NCBI GenBank assembly: GCA_965249035.1 | Contig: CBDFKV010000006.1 | Span: 310,001-374,000, forward strand | Length of the DNA stretch: 64,000 nt | From: CBDFKV01 sp965249035 | GTDB taxonomy: Bacteria > Pseudomonadota > Gammaproteobacteria > Arenicellales > Poriferihabitantaceae | Reading direction: 5' to 3' | Shown: positions 62,860 to 64,000 of the stretch, in pieces | Layout: each line of letters opens with the position of its first letter | How positions within the stretch are numbered: position 1 is the stretch's first letter | Notes under the pieces: generated by a model | The model's input: only the letters and a program-made list of their open reading frames with translations | Databases searched by the model: none | What the model was told of the DNA's origin: nothing | Made by a program: the position numbers and the translations under genes

Positions 62860-63323
62860 TGTACGAACTCTATCTGCTGGTCGCCCTGATTACGGTTGGA
62901 TTTATTTTTGGAAAGATCAATGAAGCCAAGCATTACCGTTCAATTAATCGGCGCGAGCAAACCTTAGTCGGGCTACCAACGACCAGCAGTAAATACCCTA
63001 TTGGTGAAGCTGACGATGTTGTCGATACACAGCTGGTCACTGGCAATGTAGTGATCTCAGTTGACTATTTCAAACGCATCCTGGCTAGTTTGCGCAACTT
63101 ATTTGGTGGCTCGGTACAAGCTTATGAAACCTTAGTTGATCGCGCTCGACGTGAGGCGGTTTTACGGCTTAAAGAGAGCTGTAGCAACGCCGATGAGATT
63201 ATTAATCTTAGAATTGAAACTTCCTCAATATCCAAAGGCGCCAGCAGCAAAATCGGTTCGGTTGAAGTGTTGGCATACGCAACGGCCTTGTATCGACAGC
63301 CTGGGCAGAATCAGCAAGCCTGA
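62859..63323 (+). CDS. YbjQ-like protein with N-terminal membrane anchor
   Basis: A 154-residue protein: a membrane segment at about 3-19, then a YbjQ-like domain (about 58-148) with the same framework as the previous gene (VISVDYFKRILASLRNLFGG, then NLRIETSSISKGASS). It overlaps both neighbours by one base. Confidence 0.85.
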   Translation: MYELYLLVALITVGFIFGKINEAKHYRSINRREQTLVGLPTTSSKYPIGEADDVVDTQLVTGNVVISVDYFKRILASLRNLFGGSVQAYETLVDRARREAVLRLKESCSNADEIINLRIETSSISKGASSKIGSVEVLAYATALYRQPGQNQQA

Positions 63324-64000
63324 TGGCCGCTTACAAACCCGGGCTGCCAGAGCCAAACAGCAATGTCAGTCACGAATCACCCTTTAAAGAATTTGCCACT
63401 CTGCTCGCGGGCGTGTTGGGGGCGGTTTTTCTGGTTTATTTGGTCTTAGGCGCCACTATTGATTACGCCGCAGACAAACTCTCTTATGAGCACGAAGCGG
63501 CTTTGTTTAACAAGATACCGTTTCAATTAGGTGAGATAGTCGGAGATTCGCCCAAGCCCAATACTAAATTGCAAGCATTGGTTGATGAGCTGCGCCAATG
63601 CTCCACTTTGCCGGTTCACATCACTGCTTACAGCGTCACGACCAAAGAGCCCAATGCGATGGCGCTACCGGGTGGTGATATGGTGGTATTTGATGGCTTG
63701 CTTGACCATGTGCAGTCCGAAAATGGCCTTGCCTTTGTACTGGCCCATGAACTCGGCCACTTCATCAACCGCGATCATCTCAAAGGCATGGGCAGAGGTA
63801 TCGTATTAGCCAGCTTATCCAGCTTATTGACTGGCCCAAGCTCAAGCCTGTCGAAGCTCTTAACCCCGAGCTTTGAGCTTAGCACCGCGCAATTTTCGCA
63901 AAAGCGAGAATCAGCCGCCGACCAAACCGCGCTGGAAATATTGAACTGCTACTACGGCCATGTCAGTGGCGCTACCGAATTTTTCGAGGCATTAAAGCGC
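63323..64000 (+). CDS. M48-family zinc metalloprotease (3' end off window)
   Basis: It begins at the ATG that shares a base with the previous stop (TGATG) and stays open to the window edge, 226 codons. An N-terminal membrane helix (about 25-50) is followed by the protease domain with HELGH as zinc motif and ESAAD as third-ligand motif. M48 members include HtpX and BepA-type quality-control proteases. Coupling to two YbjQ-like genes suggests a shared function, perhaps at the membrane. Confidence 0.9.
   Translation, partial: MAAYKPGLPEPNSNVSHESPFKEFATLLAGVLGAVFLVYLVLGATIDYAADKLSYEHEAALFNKIPFQLGEIVGDSPKPNTKLQALVDELRQCSTLPVHITAYSVTTKEPNAMALPGGDMVVFDGLLDHVQSENGLAFVLAHELGHFINRDHLKGMGRGIVLASLSSLLTGPSSSLSKLLTPSFELSTAQFSQKRESAADQTALEILNCYYGHVSGATEFFEALKR

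Noticed and set aside
1..64000. CRISPR arrays and rRNA genes
   Set aside because: No regularly spaced repeats and no rRNA-like sequence were seen anywhere in the window.

Overview
The window looks like part of a gammaproteobacterial chromosome: a compact set of core genes in typical gammaproteobacterial order (surA-lptD; mreBCD-mrdA-rodA-mltB-rlpA-dacA-ybeD-lipB; gatCAB; pdxJ; upp) interrupted by two accessory blocks. Genus and species cannot be assigned from the sequence alone.

Region 1 (1 to about 10435) is AT-rich and is the right end of an integrated element that continues beyond the left edge. It starts with an IS1595-family insertion (67-1104, with 8-bp target duplication and 24-bp imperfect inverted repeats) that splits a small unknown gene. 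Small hypothetical, zinc-ribbon, lipoprotein, HTH and membrane-protein genes follow, then a cyclopropane-synthase-like methyltransferase with altered active-site residues. A large serine recombinase sits at the edge. Immediately beyond it, comM is cut at its conserved Met-Asn-Pro-Cys motif, so comM is very probably the integration target.

Region 2 (about 10436-29560) is core. It holds comM (truncated), ubiK, surA, lptD, murU, the rod-shape and peptidoglycan cluster, gatCAB and tRNA-Arg(UCG).

Region 3 (29560 to roughly 44500, possibly to about 57400) is a tRNA-Arg-anchored island with a tyrosine integrase, an excisionase-like HTH protein and an IS256-family element. It carries two leftward envelope operons. 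Operon 1 (37283 to 32382) encodes a beta-barrel-like protein, PA2779- and PA2778-like proteins, a peptidoglycan-binding lipoprotein, an M15-like peptidase, an AsmA-like protein and a lipoprotein. Operon 2 (43515 to 37691) encodes small membrane proteins, a glycine-zipper lipoprotein, a four-TM coiled-coil protein, an exported protein, an OmpA-domain protein and a lipoprotein. Each operon is preceded by an identical copy of a 352-bp sequence carrying a 20-bp palindrome and the start of an XRE regulator. Only the right-hand regulator, an XRE-NBR1-Ig-like fusion, is complete.

Region 4 (44567-56514) has a TonB-dependent receptor and a respiratory locus: a 12-haem cytochrome, a four-cluster ferredoxin, a molybdopterin oxidoreductase whose third Fe-S ligand position is Asp instead of Cys, and a TorD chaperone. 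Divergent from these is a PhnD-like binding protein, histidine kinase and sigma-54 activator set. The divergent intergenic region has a near-consensus sigma-54 promoter and two matching palindromes that look like activator sites, so the regulatory circuit can be read from the DNA.

Region 5 (56821-64000) has a HigBA-type toxin-antitoxin pair whose toxin gene is frameshifted, then core genes: an Atm1-type ABC exporter, pdxJ, a flavodoxin-like reductase, a MaoC-like hydratase, upp, a DUF2889 gene, two tandem YbjQ-family genes and an M48 peptidase cut by the window edge.
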